This document shows positions 36,342 to 46,730 of a stretch of DNA of 64,000 nucleotides, in pieces. The position numbers and the translations under genes are program-made. The notes under the pieces are model-generated. The model saw only the letters and a program-made list of their open reading frames with translations. It made no database searches and was not told where the DNA came from. How positions within the stretch are numbered: the first letter of the stretch is position 1; every line of letters starts with the position of its first letter. Origin of the DNA: Pyropia haitanensis (lineage: Eukaryota; Rhodophyta; Bangiophyceae; Bangiales; Bangiaceae); contig SDUX01000001.1 of assembly GCA_008729055.1 (NCBI GenBank), forward strand, positions 3,448,389-3,512,388, read 5' to 3'.

Positions 36342-36377
36342 CGGTGATAAATTCTCAAATCCGGTGATAAATTCTCA
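36342..36377 (+). repeat. two direct copies of a 16-base motif upstream of the pogo-like gene
   Basis: CGGTGATAAATTCTCA occurs at 36342-36357 and 36362-36377, a 20-base period, about 60 bases before the transposase ATG. It could be transposon-terminal or transposase-binding repeats. Confidence 0.7.
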
Positions 36378-36433
36378 TCCTTCCGACGCAACCATCCCTC
36401 TCCCCCTGCGACAACCGACCTGTCTTCTTCGCG

Positions 36434-36894
36434 ATGCCGGGTCAGATGTCCACGGCGGAGGCGGTGCCCCTTGTCCAGGAGCGTGTCCGCAATGGTGAAA
36501 GTGTCCTTGACGCCCTGGAGGCCGTCGCCGCGTCTGAGGGTATCACGGCGGGGGCTCTGCGATCGGCCTACTACCGGGCTCGGGAGGGTGCCGGCACGCA
36601 CCACGGCAACTGCATCCTGACTGCCACCGAGGACCAGGCCTTGGTCTACGCGGCCCAGGCCTTCAGCTACACCAACTTTCCCCTCTCTCGCGCCAGGCTG
36701 GCCTCTCTGGTGGACCAGCTGTGGGGCAAGCGCGTGGGGATGACGTGGGCGAGAGATTGGACCAAGCGTCACCGCACCGAGCTGTCAACGCGGACCTGCA
36801 AAGCCCTGTCTGACAAGCGTACCAGCTCCTCGGTGTACGAGGAGGTAGTTGAGTGGGCAGACCAGCTGGGCAACTTCATCCAGGAGCGCAAGCT
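36434..36894 (+). pseudogene. pogo/jerky-like (Tc1/mariner superfamily) transposase, N-terminal part
   Basis: The ATG at 36434 opens about 153 codons. It has a Psq-type helix-turn-helix at the N-terminus, then a CENP-B/HTH_Tnp-like second half with WARDWTKRHRTELSTRT and the following helices, as in jerky and pogo proteins. The frame is cut by gypsy element A at 36895, after the dinucleotide CT of a Leu codon, and resumes exactly in phase after the target duplication at 44262. It is DNA-binding in the intact family and acts in cut-and-paste transposition. This copy cannot be made as one protein unless the element is removed. Confidence 0.75.
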
Positions 36895-37755
36895 TGTAAG
36901 GATATGCCCCTTAAATCCCCAAGACTGGAGCCTAGGGGATAAGGACTGGGGCCTCTCCTTCCCTGTCCTTCTCAGCCAACTCCTTCCAAGACGCATCAAC
37001 TCCAAAGTAATCTGGGGCATGCCGCGGTGTCCGTCCGATAATCTACTACTAACGGACGGTCAGCACGGGAGCCGCGGATTGGCTAACCGACACTACCCTG
37101 ACTCATCTGCCGACGGGTACAGTCTCCAACGGATCAACGGACTAACGGACCAAAAGACGAGCCACATCTCTGACGCGTCAGCAAGCCGGAACAATCTCCC
37201 CGTGGACCAATGGGAGCGACAAGACTTGCTGACCCACGGGAGATATTCGACCCGAAGACTGGCGTCTGCTTACACGCCTCTGAGGCTTTTCGGGTCGAAT
37301 GGCGCGTGGGGCCAGCCGCGCGGCGCTACGAGCGCCGCACACCGTCCCCCCCCCGTTTGGGGCTTTCTGGTGGGGCGCCTTGGGGCGCACACGCCCACCC
37401 TTGCTTTGTTCTGAGAGCCCATGCTTTGTTTTGAGAGCTTTGGTGCCGTCCACCGGCACGACGGGCAATTGCATGCTTTGGGGCACCCTGGGTGCCCCCC
37501 TGGGGGTATATAATGCGTGAGTGTGGGCGCCACCGGGAGAGACCTCGGGGGAACAACCACAGACAGAGACACAAAGACCTCCTTTACCTTCGACCCCCTC
37601 GACCCTCACCGACGTCACGCCCATCCTCTTCCCCACCCCCATCACCGTCATCCCACCCGTCACCTTCCCCGCGCCCGGCATCCTCATTGGTGCACGGGTT
37701 GCTGACACCGGCGCCAGTACGTTGAGGGCTGCCCGTGTGTGGGTGGTGCCTCACA
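36895..37755 (+). repeat. 5' LTR of copy A
   Basis: 861 bp, TGTAAGGATATG...GGTGCCTCACA. It holds an inverted repeat (CCGTCCG at 37028, CGGACGG near 37050), several AACGGA motifs (about 37050-37150) and a TATA box at 37507-37514. It contains no gene; its many open frames recur in every LTR copy. Confidence 0.95.
37507..37514 (+). promoter_or_regulatory. LTR TATA box
   Basis: TATATAAT preceded by a G run and followed by GCGTGAGTG. It recurs at the same place in each LTR copy (44013, 45244 and 50993 on plus; the solo LTR and copy C on minus). Transcription should start about 30 bases later and define the start of R. Confidence 0.7.
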
Positions 37756-37757
37756 TG

Positions 37758-37764
37758 TGGTAGC
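37758..37764 (+). other. candidate primer-binding site of copy A
   Basis: TGGTAGC starts two bases after the LTR. The first seven bases fit the 3' end of an initiator Met tRNA of the yeast type (…GCTACCA). Beyond that the match is uncertain without the host tRNA sequence. Confidence 0.4.
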
Positions 37765-37992
37765 TTCAGATAGTTTGACTTCCTCTTGGCGGTGACGTTG
37801 CGATTCCGTCCTGGATTTGGCCCTCCCTGTGTTTGTGCACTCGTGCTGCCCCCTGTGTTCGGCGTGCCTCGGGCATTGTAATACGAACGCAGCGGGTTCC
37901 ACGAATCACACCGAAAGAACACTGCCCTGACACTGCCCTGGTGGCCCCTGTCACGGTTTTTTTTCTTTTGGTCGACTGATTGTCGAAACCCA

Positions 37993-38631
37993 GTGAGTGC
38001 CAAATCAGGTTCGGAATTTTCTTCCTCGGCGTTGGCGGACGCCCCGACTTCCTCGGCGGCGACGGCGCGCCCCCCGACGGCGCGCGGCACCCCGGCGGCG
38101 CGCGGCACCGCGGCGGCGCGCGACACCGCGGCGGCACGTGGCACCCCGGCGGGCGCATCCACGTCATCCTCTGTGGCGGCGACGGCCGCATCGGCGGCGC
38201 CAGCCGCATCCAAGCCCCCCCTCTCGCGCAAGGGTAAGGGCCCGGCCACGTCAGGACCGGCGGTCCCAGCCAACCGGCGCCTGCTGCTGCCCGCGCAGGA
38301 TCCGGCCCGGCGCTACATCGCGCCGCCGGCCCCACGAATCGGGCACATCCGACCGACGACCGCGCGCGCAGCAGAGCAGCGAGAGCAGCGCCGGATCGCC
38401 AAGACCATCCCCAAGGGCAAATACGTTTGCAAGCCGTGCGGTGTGCGTTGCAACAGCCTGACAGTGCTGCGCGACCATCGCTGGTCGCGGCGCCACCGCA
38501 ATACGGTCAACCGTCCAGCGACCCGCCCTCGTTGCGACGTGTGCGATCGCGAATTTGAGACGGTCGAGCACTTCGAACGCCACCAGCGTGGCAAGGATCA
38601 CCACCGCACGCTGGCGCGCCGCACCGACTGA
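37993..38631 (+). CDS. extra zinc-finger frame upstream of gag (copy A)
   Basis: About 212 codons open to a TGA at 38629. The first half is Ala/Thr/Ser-rich and disordered. The second half has a basic stretch followed by two fingers, CKPC…H…H and CDVC…H…H, each with the spacing C-x2-C-x12-H-x5-H of U1/matrin/JAZ-type C2H2 fingers, which bind double-stranded or structured RNA or DNA. The frame contains no ATG. It begins at a GTG that overlaps a good splice-donor consensus (CAGTGAGTG), so it would need a non-ATG start, or it lies in an intron or joins an upstream exon. The same frame is open in copy B and in the visible part of copy C. Known Ty3/gypsy elements do not usually have a gene here. 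Confidence 0.6.
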   Translation: MSAKSGSEFSSSALADAPTSSAATARPPTARGTPAARGTAAARDTAAARGTPAGASTSSSVAATAASAAPAASKPPLSRKGKGPATSGPAVPANRRLLLPAQDPARRYIAPPAPRIGHIRPTTARAAEQREQRRIAKTIPKGKYVCKPCGVRCNSLTVLRDHRWSRRHRNTVNRPATRPRCDVCDREFETVEHFERHQRGKDHHRTLARRTD

Positions 38632-38995
38632 CACCTCGCAACACCCCCCAGGATCTGTGCAAGAGACGCGATTTTCCCCCTTTGATCCCCCCGCGTGGAA
38701 ATCCGGCACGACCCGACTCGGGCCCGTGCGCGGCGGCCGGCGGGAAAATCCGATTGCGTGATTTGAGTCTTCGAATTCTGCTTCATCGCATCGCTTGTGA
38801 CCCATCAAATAGTGTTGTCCATCTTCGGAAACGTGGTAGCCACGACGGCCACGCTTGTCCAGAGCTAGTGCAGCACTATTTTGCTTGGTCAAATTAACTT
38901 GCACATCTTGTAAGACTTGCCCCGTGCTCTGCCGGAGTAAGTCAAACCGGATCTGTTGGGTTAATTTGATTGTTGCGGACCTCACCCAGGACGCA

Positions 38996-39874
38996 ATGGA
39001 CCCCCCGAATCCTGCGACTGTAAGCCCGATTAATCCGGGAACGGCCTCAACCGCACCCTCCACGGAGTCATGGAATCAACTTACAGCGTTCGTCTCGCAG
39101 ATGAGCGCCGAGCTCGAGGCTCATAAGGTTGAATTGGCGGACGCCAAGAAACAGCTGTCCGACGCCAAGGCTAAGGCCTCGAGTGGAGGCGCGACGACTG
39201 CGAGGCCGAATAAGCCCGCGCTGTTCTCTGGCAAGCCCGGGACAATTGAAGCATGGTGCTCGCACATGGACTCATATGTGCGACTGACTGACCCTGACGA
39301 AGCGTGTCGGATCGCCTGCACCTACCTGGACGGTGAAGCGTTCACCTGGTGGCATACCTACAGTCGGACGACGGCGGTCCCCGACTGGGCTACCTTTCGG
39401 GCTGCGCTCATCCGTCGCTTCAGCCCTCTGAACAAGACGCAGGCGGCGCGGGACAAGCTGCACTCATGGCGCCAAATCAAGGACGTCGGGACGTTCAACA
39501 GGACTTTCCTGAGCGTCCTCTTGGACATCCCGGACATCACCGAAGCGGAAAAGATCGACCGCTATAGCCGAGGCCTGAAGCGCGACATCTGGCAGGCACT
39601 GTGCCTCAAGACGTACACCGATCTTGAATCACTGATGACGGACGCCCTGCGCGTGGAAGCGGCCAAGGCTGGAGTGTCCCGTATCACCAGCAATGTTAAC
39701 AGCACTTCTGGCAAGCCACCGACGATGGGCGTTGTCCCGATGGACATTTCCAGCATCAAGATCGAAAAGCTGACGCCAGACGAACGCCAGCGCTGCATGC
39801 GCGAGGGTCTCTGCCTTCGCTGTCGCGAGAAAGGACACATGGCTAAGGACTGCCCAAAAGGCCAGCGGAACTGA
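38996..39874 (+). CDS. gag (copy A)
   Basis: 292 aa from the ATG at 38996. It has a short coiled coil (about 25-60), then the retrotransposon Gag capsid domain (about 75-210, with the WW-type FTWWHTY and F-x2-AL-x2-RF motifs), and a CCHC zinc knuckle [14 protein letters not shown] near the end. It forms the virus-like particle and packages element RNA. A slippery heptamer lies 13 bases before the stop, leading into pol in the -1 frame. An acceptor-like CTCACCCAG sits just before the ATG. Confidence 0.92.
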   Translation: MDPPNPATVSPINPGTASTAPSTESWNQLTAFVSQMSAELEAHKVELADAKKQLSDAKAKASSGGATTARPNKPALFSGKPGTIEAWCSHMDSYVRLTDPDEACRIACTYLDGEAFTWWHTYSRTTAVPDWATFRAALIRRFSPLNKTQAARDKLHSWRQIKDVGTFNRTFLSVLLDIPDITEAEKIDRYSRGLKRDIWQALCLKTYTDLESLMTDALRVEAAKAGVSRITSNVNSTSGKPPTMGVVPMDISSIKIEKLTPDERQRCMREGLCLRCREKGHMAKDCPKGQRN

Positions 39875-42800
39875 AGCAGCAACAATCCTCAACATCTGTG
39901 AAAGACGCTCCTTCGGTTCCTGAAAATATGTCGTCACCATTTGAAGGCCCGCGACTCGGGCTTCTGCTTTCTACTGCTTCTGTCAATGGAAAAGCTGTTA
40001 AGGTGCTGTTCGACGACGGATCTCCCATCAACGTCGTCTCAAGGCGCCTCGTTACCTCCTTGCATGTGAAAACGAAAGGAACGGACTTCGCGGCAAGCAT
40101 GCCCGATGGCCGCTCCCATGTCCTCGCTGAAACCGTTGACCCTCTTGAGATTCACATCGGACCGTACCAAGAGCGACTTCGGTTTGCTGTTTGTGAATTG
40201 AGCGCGTACGACCTCATCCTGGGAAAGAAGTGGCGCGATGACAAGGACGCCAAAATCAACAACAAGAAAAACAAGATCTCCTTCAAGTTCAACCACAAGA
40301 ACATTTCTATCACTGCCTCCCTCAAGAAGCCCGAAGCTCTGATCAGTCGGCAACGCCTTGCTCGGGACCTCGTTCAAAGGTGCCCTGTTTTTGCCATCTA
40401 CCTGCAGTCGGAAGATCCCTCTAGCACCTTCGACATTAACGCCATTACCATGGGACAAGGCGAAGACAAGAAAGAAGTTCAAGAGATTCTCAAAGAGTAC
40501 GCTGACGTCTTCCCAGACGAGCTCCCCGACGGACTCCCTCCTGAGCGCAGTCACAAATTTAGCATCAAGCTGACCGATGACGCCCAACCGCGTCGTAGCG
40601 GAATTTACCGACTAGCCGAATGGGAGCTCGAAGAACTCAAGACTCAACTGGCCGGCCTCATAAGGAAGGGATTCATCCAACCAAGCACCTCACCGTGGGG
40701 CTCTTCCGTCCTCTTTGCGGCGAAGAAGGACGGTGGCTGGCGAATGTGCATCGACTACAGGGCCCTGAACAAGGCTACTATCAAGAACGCGTACCCACTA
40801 CCACGCATCGACGACATCTTTGACCAACTGCGAAAGGCCAAGTACTTTACAAAGATCGACCTCCGCTCTGGCTATCACCAGATTCGCCTTGACCCAGAAA
40901 CAATACCCTTGACGGCGTTTCGAACCAAGTACGGATTCTATGAGTTCACCGTCGTACCCTTTGGTCTGACAAATGCACCCGCGGTCTTCATGAACCTAAT
41001 GAACGATGTCTTCCGACCCTATCTGTACGACTTCATCTGTGTCTACCTCGACGACATCCTAGTCTACAGCGAAACTTACGACGATCACCTCAAGCACCTA
41101 CGATTAGCACTCGAGAAATTACGAGAACACAAGCTCTACGCCAAGCTGAGCAAGTGCCAGTTCGCTCGAACTACTGTGGACTACCTTGGCCACGTCATCT
41201 CCGAGAAAGGCTTCTCTATGGAAGACTACAAGGTCCAAGCCATCCGTACGTGGGCAACACCGAGGAGCAAAAAGGATGTACAATCTTTCCTCGGTATGGT
41301 CAACTTCTATCGAAGATTCATCAAGGGAATGGCTGCCGTAGCTACGCCGCTAACGAGGCTGACTGGGAATGTCGACTTCGAGTGGACACCCGACGCCCAG
41401 AAAGCCTTTGAGCAGCTGCAGGACCTAACGACAAGCGCACCGGTGCTAAGGCCTTTCGACAAGAGATACCCAATCTACGTGTCTACAGATGCCAGCGGGT
41501 ATGCTGTGGGCGCAGTCCTTGAGCAAGATGATGGACGCGGACGGCGTCCAGTGGCGTACTTCTCGTTAACCCTCAACATCCACGAGCAGCGCTACAGCAT
41601 TCGTGAAAGAGAACTGCTTGCAGTCGTACAAGCTATCCGGCATTGGCGCTGCTACCTCTACGGAAGACCCTTTGAGGTCCACACCGACCATGAGTCCCTG
41701 AGATACCTAAGCACCCAAGAAAAGCTGAACGATCGCCAAGTCAAGTGGCTGGAGTTTCTGGACCAGTTCCAGTTCAAGATTGTCCCAATCAAGGGCACTT
41801 CGAACCCCGTGGCTGATGCCCATTCCAGGCAGCCACAAGATGCTCCCGACAAGCACGCCCCCAATCAAGACCTTCTTAGTCGCGTGCTGACCAAGACCAT
41901 TGAAGAACTCCCCAAGAAAACTGAAATCAACAACCTCATGACCATCAACCAAAGTGATCAAGACCTTGCCACCTTAAGACAAGAGTACGACGCGGACCCC
42001 GAGTTTGCCGACCTAGTCAAAGACCCGGTATCTCCCTACCGGCTACACATGAGGTTGTTGAAACGAGGTGACCGTACGTGTATCCCCGTCGGTACTCTAC
42101 GCCAAAGACTACTCCACGACTACCATGATGTCCCGTGCCAAGGGCACATGGGAGTCAAGAAAACAACCAAGGTTATCTCTTCCAAGTACTACTGGAAGAC
42201 AATGCGGAAAGACATCCAAAGATACGTACAAACATGTGATTTGTGCCAGCGGAACAAGGCTAGCACCCATTCACCTCTGGGTCACCTCAAACCCTTGGAC
42301 CCCCCGAGCCAACGATGGGCAAGTGTCTCCATGGACTTTATCACGCCTCTTCCTCTGACTCCAAGAGGCCACAACGGGATTTACGTCGTTGTCGACCGCC
42401 TCTCCAAGATGATTCGCCTCGCCCCTATGAAGCCAGACTGTACGGCGCCAGTCGCAGCTCAGCTCTACCATGATCACGTCTATCGACACCACGGACTCCC
42501 AGCTGATGTTGTCTGCGACAGGGACCGCATTTTCTTCTCCAACTTCTGGCAGTCGCTCACGGAGATTCTCAAGGTCAAGATCAAGGCCTCTTCAGCGTAC
42601 CACCCGCAAACCGACGGACAAACTGAGATCATGAACAAGAAGATCGAAGAAATCCTGCGAAACTTTGTCAACCATCACCAAGGCGATTGGGACCTCTTTC
42701 TGGTTGCTGCCGAAGTAGCCTACAACCGGTCGCCAAATGCTGTTACAACGTACTCCCCTTTCTTCCTGAACTACGGATTCGAACCTAAGACGGTACCAAT

Positions 42801-43389
42801 GGACATCCTCGAAAACTCAGAGTCAAGCATGCCTGCAGTGTCTGACTGGCTAAGCGGTCTCCAACATGCTCAAGAGACTGCCATCTCAGCCATCAAGAGT
42901 GCAAATAAGGCGCGCTCGGCGTACGCAAATCGCCATCGCCGACCTTGCAAGATCGCCGTGGACGATCTGGTGCTACTAAGTACCAAACACCTTATGCCAG
43001 ATGCTTTCCAAGGCGCTCGCAAGCTGATGCCCAAGTACTCAGGACCGTACCGCGTCACTGAGAGTATCAACGATGTGACGTTCCGCCTGGATCTTCCCCA
43101 AGCGGTGCTCGATCGCAAGGTTCACAACGCCTTTCATGCGAGCTTGCTGAAGCCGTACCGCGCTGATCCTTATGGCCGACTTCCTCCCGTTCCGCCTCCG
43201 GTGGCATTTCCGGACGGTTCTGTCGAGTACGAAGTCGACTCCATCATAAGGTCACGAAAGCGCCGTGGACGACTACAGTACCTGGTCAAGTGGAAAGGCT
43301 GTGACGTCAGCGAGAACTCCTGGCTGACCAAGCAAGACCTTGCGAACGCACCTGAGGTGTTGGACGCTTTCCTGCGCCGCGCGTCCTAA
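39847..43389 (+). CDS. pol polyprotein: protease, RT, RNase H, integrase, chromodomain (copy A)
   Basis: About 1,180 codons in the -1 frame relative to gag, stop TAA at 43387. Protease active-site motif Asp-Asp-Gly-Ser at 40012-40023, where DTG or DSG is usual. Reverse transcriptase with YLDD at 41044-41055. RNase H with its Asp in TDASG at 41488. Integrase zinc domain (H-H-C-C, Cys at 42235 and 42244), then catalytic Asp 42334, Asp 42517 or 42523, and Glu 42625. The C-terminus (about 43222-43386) is a chromodomain with EVDSII, the Tyr and Trp (VKWKG, NSW) of the aromatic cage. Together these copy and insert the element. All catalytic residues except the odd protease motif are canonical. Confidence 0.95.
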   Translation, partial: GLPKRPAELKQQQSSTSVKDAPSVPENMSSPFEGPRLGLLLSTASVNGKAVKVLFDDGSPINVVSRRLVTSLHVKTKGTDFAASMPDGRSHVLAETVDPLEIHIGPYQERLRFAVCELSAYDLILGKKWRDDKDAKINNKKNKISFKFNHKNISITASLKKPEALISRQRLARDLVQRCPVFAIYLQSEDPSSTFDINAITMGQGEDKKEVQEILKEYADVFPDELPDGLPPERSHKFSIKLTDDAQPRRSGIYRLAEWELEELKTQLAGLIRKGFIQPSTSPWGSSVLFAAKKDGGWRMCIDYRALNKATIKNAYPLPRIDDIFDQLRKAKYFTKIDLRSGYHQIRLDPETIPLTAFRTKYGFYEFTVVPFGLTNAPAVFMNLMNDVFRPYLYDFICVYLDDILVYSETYDDHLKHLRLALEKLREHKLYAKLSKCQFARTTVDYLGHVISEKGFSMEDYKVQAIRTWATPRSKKDVQSFLGMVNFYRRFIKGMAAVATPLTRLTGNVDFEWTPDAQKAFEQLQDLTTSAPVLRPFDKRYPIYVSTDASGYAVGAVLEQDDGRGRRPVAYFSLTLNIHEQRYSIRERELLAVVQAIRHWRCYLYGRPFEVHTDHESLRYLSTQEKLNDRQVKWLEFLDQFQFKIVPIKGTSNPVADAHSRQPQDAPDKHAPNQDLLSRVLTKTIEELPKKTEINNLMTINQSDQDLATLRQEYDADPEFADLVKDPVSPYRLHMRLLKRGDRTCIPVGTLRQRLLHDYHDVPCQGHMGVKKTTKVISSKYYWKTMRKDIQRYVQTCDLCQRNKASTHSPLGHLKPLDPPSQRWASVSMDFITPLPLTPRGHNGIYVVVDRLSKMIRLAPMKPDCTAPVAAQLYHDHVYRHHGLPADVVCDRDRIFFSNFWQSLTEILKVKIKASSAYHPQTDGQTEIMNKKIEEILRNFVNHHQGDWDLFLVAAEVAYNRSPNAVTTYSPFFLNYGFEPKTVPMDILENSESSMPAVSDWLSGLQHAQETAISAIKSANKARSAYANRHRRPCKIAVDDLVLLSTKHLMPDAFQGARKLMPKYSGPYRVTESINDVTFRLDLPQAVLDRKVHNAFHASLLKPYRADPYGRLPPVPPPVAFPDGSVEYEVDSIIRSRKRRGRLQYLVKWKGCDVSENSWLTKQDLANAPEVLDAFLRRAS
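39853..39859 (+). promoter_or_regulatory. candidate -1 ribosomal frameshift site between gag and pol
   Basis: CCCAAAA is read by gag as C CCA AAA, the X XXY YYZ form. After a one-base backward slip the reading enters exactly the pol frame, which is open from 39847. Pol has no ATG near its start, so fusion to gag is expected. Confidence 0.6.
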
Positions 43390-43400
43390 GGGGGGGGAGG
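43388..43400 (+). other. polypurine tract of copy A
   Basis: AAGGGGGGGGAGG overlaps the pol stop and ends directly at the 3' LTR; it primes plus-strand DNA synthesis. Confidence 0.85.
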
Positions 43401-44261
43401 TGTAAGGATATGCCCCTTAAATCCCCAAGACTGGAGCCTAGGGGATAAGGACTGGGGCCTCTCCTTCCCTGTCCTTCTCAGCCAACTCCTTCCAAGACGC
43501 ATCAACTCCAAAGTAATCTGGGGCATGCCGCGGTGTCCGTCCGATAATCTACTACTAACGGACGGTCAGCACGGGAGCCGCGGATTGGCTAACCGACACT
43601 ACCCTGACTCATCTGCCGACGGGTACAGTCTCCAACGGATCAACGGACTAACGGACCAAAAGACGAGCCACATCTCTGACGCGTCAGCAAGCCGGAACAA
43701 TCTCCCCGTGGACCAATGGGAGCGACAAGACTTGCTGACCCACGGGAGATATTCGACCCGAAGACTGGCGTCTGCTTACACGCCTCTGAGGCTTTTCGGG
43801 TCGAATGGCGCGTGGGGCCAGCCGCGCGGCGCTACGAGCGCCGCACACCGTCCCCCCCCCGTTTGGGGCTTTCTGGTGGGGCGCCTTGGGGCGCACACGC
43901 CCACCCTTGCTTTGTTCTGAGAGCCCATGCTTTGTTTTGAGAGCTTTGGTGCCGTCCACCGGCACGACGGGCAATTGCATGCTTTGGGGCACCCTGGGTG
44001 CCCCCCTGGGGGTATATAATGCGTGAGTGTGGGCGCCACCGGGAGAGACCTCGGGGGAACAACCACAGACAGAGACACAAAGACCTCCTTTACCTTCGAC
44101 CCCCTCGACCCTCACCGACGTCACGCCCATCCTCTTCCCCACCCCCATCACCGTCATCCCACCCGTCACCTTCCCCGCGCCCGGCATCCTCATTGGTGCA
44201 CGGGTTGCTGACACCGGCGCCAGTACGTTGAGGGCTGCCCGTGTGTGGGTGGTGCCTCACA
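43401..44261 (+). repeat. 3' LTR of copy A
   Basis: 861 bp; I see no difference from the 5' LTR. Followed by the duplicated AAGCT. Confidence 0.95.
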
Positions 44262-44631
44262 AAGCTACCCCCCTGGGCGGTGATCAACTATGACGAGTGC
44301 CGCTTAGTGGGGGGGGGGGAGCGCTTGGCTGTGAAGCGCATCCAAGCTGCGGACAGGGAGCGCAACAACGCTGTGAGCACGCGGGGGTCCACGGTGGCAT
44401 CTATTCTCACGTTTGTGGCTGGTGATGGTGCTCCTTTCCTCAGTGTGTACGTGTTTCGTGGTCGCTTCCGGGAGGCCAGCACAACCACCGCCCGCTTCAC
44501 CCTATCGCGCTGCCAGACGCGTACCCGCGGCTCGTGGCCTCGTCTTTATGAGTGGACCGACACTGGCTTTGTGGATGCTGCCACTTTTGCCGCCGTTATG
44601 GACTACTTTTGCCGGGAATGGAAGGTGCGCA
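44262..44631 (+). pseudogene. pogo/jerky-like transposase, middle part
   Basis: Continues the frame that stopped at 36894. It opens with LPPWAVINYDEC, which holds the first catalytic Asp of the DDE_1 domain (family NMDET), and goes on with STRGSTVASILTFVAGDGAPF, the conserved beta strands after it. It then reads WTDTGFVDAATF, matching the family's GWMD-x4-F region. The frame is cut at 44632 by gypsy copy B. The second and third catalytic acids lie further on and are not found after copy B, so the gene is dead as assembled. Confidence 0.75.
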
Positions 44632-45492
44632 TGTAAGGATATGCCCCTTAAATCCCCAAGACTGGAGCCTAGGGGATAAGGACTGGGGCCTCTCCTTCCC
44701 TGTCCTTCTCAGCCAACTCCTTCCAAGACGCATCAACTCCAAAGTAATCTGGGGCATGCCGCGGTGTCCGTCCGATAATCTACTACTAACGGACGGTCAG
44801 CACGGGAGCCGCGGATTGGCTAACCGACACTACCCTGACTCATCTGCCGACGGGTACAGTCTCCAACGGATCAACGGACTAACGGACCAAAAGACGAGCC
44901 ACATCTCTGACGCGTCAGCAAGCCGGAACAATCTCCCCGTGGACCAATGGGAGCGACAAGACTTGCTGACCCACGGGAGATATTCGACCCGAAGACTGGC
45001 GTCTGCTTACACGCCTCTGAGGCTTTTCGGGTCGAATGGCGCGTGGGGCCAGCCGCGCGGCGCTACGAGCGCCGCACACCGTCCCCCCCCCGTTTGGGGC
45101 TTTCTGGTGGGGCGCCTTGGGGCGCACACGCCCACCCTTGCTTTGTTCTGAGAGCCCATGCTTTGTTTTGAGAGCTTTGGTGCCGTCCACCGGCACGACG
45201 GGCAATTGCATGCTTTGGGGCACCCTGGGTGCCCCCCTGGGGGTATATAATGCGTGAGTGTGGGCGCCACCGGGAGAGACCTCGGGGGAACAACCACAGA
45301 CAGAGACACAAAGACCTCCTTTACCTTCGACCCCCTCGACCCTCACCGACGTCACGCCCATCCTCTTCCCCACCCCCATCACCGTCATCCCACCCGTCAC
45401 CTTCCCCGCGCCCGGCATCCTCATTGGTGCACGGGTTGCTGACACCGGCGCCAGTACGTTGAGGGCTGCCCGTGTGTGGGTGGTGCCTCACA
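44632..45492 (+). repeat. 5' LTR of copy B
   Basis: 861 bp; appears identical to the copy A LTRs. Confidence 0.95.
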
Positions 45493-45728
45493 TGTGGTAG
45501 CTTCAGATAGTTTGACTTCCTCTTGGCGGTGACGTTGCGATTCCGTCCTGGATTTGGCCCTCCCTGTGTTTGTGCACTCGTGCTGCCCCTGTGTTCGGCG
45601 TGCCTCGGGCATTGTAATACGAACGCAGCGGGTTCCACGAATCACACCGAAAGAACACTGCCCTGACACTGCCCTGGTGGCCCCTGTCACGGTTTTTTTT
45701 CTTTTGGTCGACTGATTGTCGAAACCCA

Positions 45729-46367
45729 GTGAGTGCCAAATCAGGTTCGGAATTTTCTTCCTCGGCGTTGGCGGACGCCCCGACTTCCTCGGCGGCAACG
45801 GCGCGCCCCCCGACGGCGCGCGGCACCCCGGCGGCGCGCGGCACCGCGGCGGCGCGCGACACCGCGGCGGCACGTGGCACCCCAGCGGGCGCATCCACGT
45901 CATCCTCTGTGGCGGCGACGGCCGCATCGGCGGCGCCAGCCGCATCCAAGCCCCCCCTCTCGCGCAAGGGTAAGGGCCCGGCCACGTCAGGACCGGCGGT
46001 CCCAGCCAACCGGCGCCTGCTGCTGCCCGCGCAGGATCCGGCCCGGCGCTACATCGCGCCGCCGGCCCCACGAATCGGCCACATCCGACCGACGACCGCG
46101 CGCGCAGCAGAGCAGCGAGAGCAGCGCCGGATCGCCAAGACCATCCCCAAGGGCAAATACGTTTGCAAGCCGTGCGGTGTGCGTTGCAACAGCCTGACAG
46201 TGCTGCGCGACCATCGCTGGTCGCGGCGCCACCGCAATACGGTCAACCGTCCAGCGACCCGCCCTCGTTGCGACGTGTGCGATCGCGAATTTGAGACGGT
46301 CGAGCACTTCGAACGCCACCAGCGTGGCAAGGATCACCACCGCACGCTGGCGCGCCGCACCGACTGA
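45729..46367 (+). CDS. extra zinc-finger frame (copy B)
   Basis: Same 212-codon frame as in copy A, open throughout, with both C-x2-C-x12-H-x5-H fingers and only a few silent or single-base changes. It again starts at GTG and has no ATG. It stays intact while gag and pol of the same copy are broken, but that part of the copy also has few base losses. Confidence 0.55.
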   Translation: MSAKSGSEFSSSALADAPTSSAATARPPTARGTPAARGTAAARDTAAARGTPAGASTSSSVAATAASAAPAASKPPLSRKGKGPATSGPAVPANRRLLLPAQDPARRYIAPPAPRIGHIRPTTARAAEQREQRRIAKTIPKGKYVCKPCGVRCNSLTVLRDHRWSRRHRNTVNRPATRPRCDVCDREFETVEHFERHQRGKDHHRTLARRTD

Positions 46368-46730
46368 CACCTCGCAACACCCCCAGGATCTGTGCAAGAG
46401 ACGCGATTTTCCCCCTTTGATCCCCCCGCGTGGAAATCCGGCACGACCCGACTCGGGCCCGTGCGCGGCGGCCGGCGGGAAAATCCGATTGCGTGATTTG
46501 AGTCTTCGAATTCTGCTTCATCGCATCGCTTGTGACCCATCAAATAGTGTTGTCCATCTTTGGAAACGTGGTAGTCACGACGGCCACGCTTGTCCAGAGC
46601 TAGTGCAGCACTATTTTGCTTGGTCAAATTAACTTGCACATCTTGTAAGACTTGCCCCGTGCTCTGCCGGAGTAAGTCAAACCGGATCTGTTGGGTTAAT
46701 TTGATTGTTGCGGACCTCACCCAGGACGCA

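Larger units (their letters stand above)
35866..36433. other. boundary from GC-rich host DNA to transposon-rich DNA
   Basis: GC falls sharply near 35945. No gene recognised. The right part leads into the pogo-like transposase gene. Confidence 0.5.
36895..44261 (+). mobile_element. Ty3/gypsy chromodomain retrotransposon, copy A (complete)
   Basis: 7,367 bp, flanked by the 5-bp duplication AAGCT (36890-36894 and 44262-44266). Two 861-bp LTRs that begin TG and end CA look identical to each other, so the insertion is young. Order: LTR, primer-binding site, zinc-finger frame, gag, pol (protease, reverse transcriptase, RNase H, integrase, chromodomain), polypurine tract, LTR. Integrase after RNase H makes it Ty3/gypsy; the C-terminal chromodomain makes it a chromovirus-type element, a class that targets heterochromatin. 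All frames are open, so it may be autonomous. Confidence 0.95.

Noticed and set aside
37178..37708. 176-codon frame and other frames that recur in each LTR
   Set aside because: They repeat because the LTRs repeat; no domain, and they cross the promoter region.
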